Source: an uncultured Clostridia bacterium (GTDB taxonomy: Bacteria; Bacillota; Clostridia; Christensenellales; Aristaeellaceae). From it: DNA of 25,183 nucleotides. Shown here piece after piece: positions 24,501 to 25,183 of the stretch (position 1 is its first letter; each line of letters begins with the position of its first letter). Position numbers and translations under genes: made by a program. The stretch spans positions 1 to 25,183 of the forward strand of contig CALCTW010000085.1 of assembly GCA_937907055.1 (NCBI GenBank), read 5' to 3'. A model generated the notes under the pieces. The model was given only the letters and a program-made list of their open reading frames with translations. It did not search any database and was not told where the DNA came from.

Positions 24501-25183
24501 TCACCAGATGCCTTCTTCGCCGATGCGCTTGGTAACAAAGTTGGCCGTCATGATCAGGATCAGACCGACCACAGACTGGAAGAGACCGATGGCAGTGGCG
24601 CGGGAGAAGTTGCCGGCACCGTTCTTGGGGAAGGACACGTCACGGACGTAGGTGGAAAGCACCTGGCCGTAATCCAACACCTTGGGGTTGCGCAGCACGT
24701 AAGGCTTATCGAAGGAGATGTTCATCATCTGGCCGATGTTGAGGATCAGCAGCACCACGATGGTACTGCGGATACCGGGCAGCGTGACGTGCCAAATCTG
24801 CTTGAGCTTGTTGGCGCCGTCGATCTTGGCCGCCTCGAACAGTTCCATATTGATGCCGGTGATGGCGGAGAGATAAAGGATGGTGCCCCAGCCCATGGAC
24901 TGCCACACACCGATGACTGTGTACAGGATCTGCCAGTGCACACCGTCCGTCAGGAACGGGATGTTACTGTCGATCCAGCCCCAGTTGAGGAGCAGCGAGT
25001 TGACAAGACCGGTGGTCGGGGAGAAGATCTGCAGCACCATACCGCCGATGATGATCCAGGAAATGAAGTGAGGCAGATAAAGCAGCGTCTGGGAAACGCG
25101 CTTGATGCCCGCGGAGCGGACTTCATTGAGCATGATGGCCAGCATGATCGGGATCGGGAAGCCGGCGATCAGGCCCATGATGT
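24501..25183 (-). CDS. Carbohydrate ABC transporter permease (LplB/YteP type), partial
   Basis: The frame is open to the right edge of the window, so the N-terminus is missing. The visible 227 or so residues contain the subfamily signature LLYLPHFISWIIIGGMV, and the EAA loop FEAAKIDGANKLKQIWHVTLP that contacts the ATPase. They end TKRIGEEGIW. It partners the next permease to carry the sugar bound by the substrate-binding protein. The stop overlaps the ribosome site of the downstream permease. The operon's promoter and first gene end lie outside the window. Confidence 0.9.
   Translation of the reverse strand, partial: IMGLIAGFPIPIMLAIMLNEVRSAGIKRVSQTLLYLPHFISWIIIGGMVLQIFSPTTGLVNSLLLNWGWIDSNIPFLTDGVHWQILYTVIGVWQSMGWGTILYLSAITGINMELFEAAKIDGANKLKQIWHVTLPGIRSTIVVLLILNIGQMMNISFDKPYVLRNPKVLDYGQVLSTYVRDVSFPKNGAGNFSRATAIGLFQSVVGLILIMTANFVTKRIGEEGIW

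Overview
The window looks like part of a chromosome of a moderately GC-rich Bacillota, class Clostridia, probably a gut or rumen polysaccharide degrader. The reasons are strong GGAGG-type ribosome binding sites, a LplB/YtcP-type carbohydrate ABC transporter, a GH105 enzyme, several Gfo/Idh/MocA oxidoreductases, AraC regulators and an Agr-type quorum-sensing cluster. Genus cannot be told from the sequence alone.

Region 1 (1-2986, minus strand) is an Rhs polymorphic-toxin locus. A 5'-truncated Rhs core ends in an AT-rich, HNH-like nuclease tip. It overlaps a probable immunity gene, which is followed by a 219-base orphan fragment of a second Rhs core running off the left edge. The Rhs 5' end carries two compensating one-base frameshifts.

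Region 2 (about 2840-6440) is an AT-rich, decaying island. It holds an XRE regulator (frameshift plus in-frame TGA), a LytTR response regulator (in-frame TAG), an AgrC-like histidine kinase (in-frame TAG) and AgrB (frameshift just after the catalytic Cys). Two copies of the same degraded Rhs segment flank it in the same orientation. Tandem 15-base repeats lie between the rhs start and the XRE gene.

Region 3 (6459-17959) is catabolic. An AraC regulator, also split by an in-frame TAG, diverges from an operon of two Gfo/Idh/MocA oxidoreductases and a TIM-barrel sugar isomerase. A second, intact AraC regulator diverges from an operon of two more oxidoreductases, a 648-residue lyase-like protein and a GH105 hydrolase with an extra N-terminal domain. 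Together they suggest uptake and redox-assisted breakdown of a uronate-containing polysaccharide.

Region 4 (18095-25183, minus strand) has a YczE/YitT-family membrane protein, a 940-residue membrane protein with four internal repeats and a DUF975-like end, and a carbohydrate ABC transporter (binding protein and two permeases, the last cut by the right edge). It probably supplies oligosaccharides to region 3.

The most unusual signals are three genes split only by an in-frame TAG while every intact gene ends in TAA or TGA, the repeat architecture of the 940-residue protein, and the pairing of the toxin locus with a decaying Agr system. No tRNA, rRNA, CRISPR array or transposase was seen.
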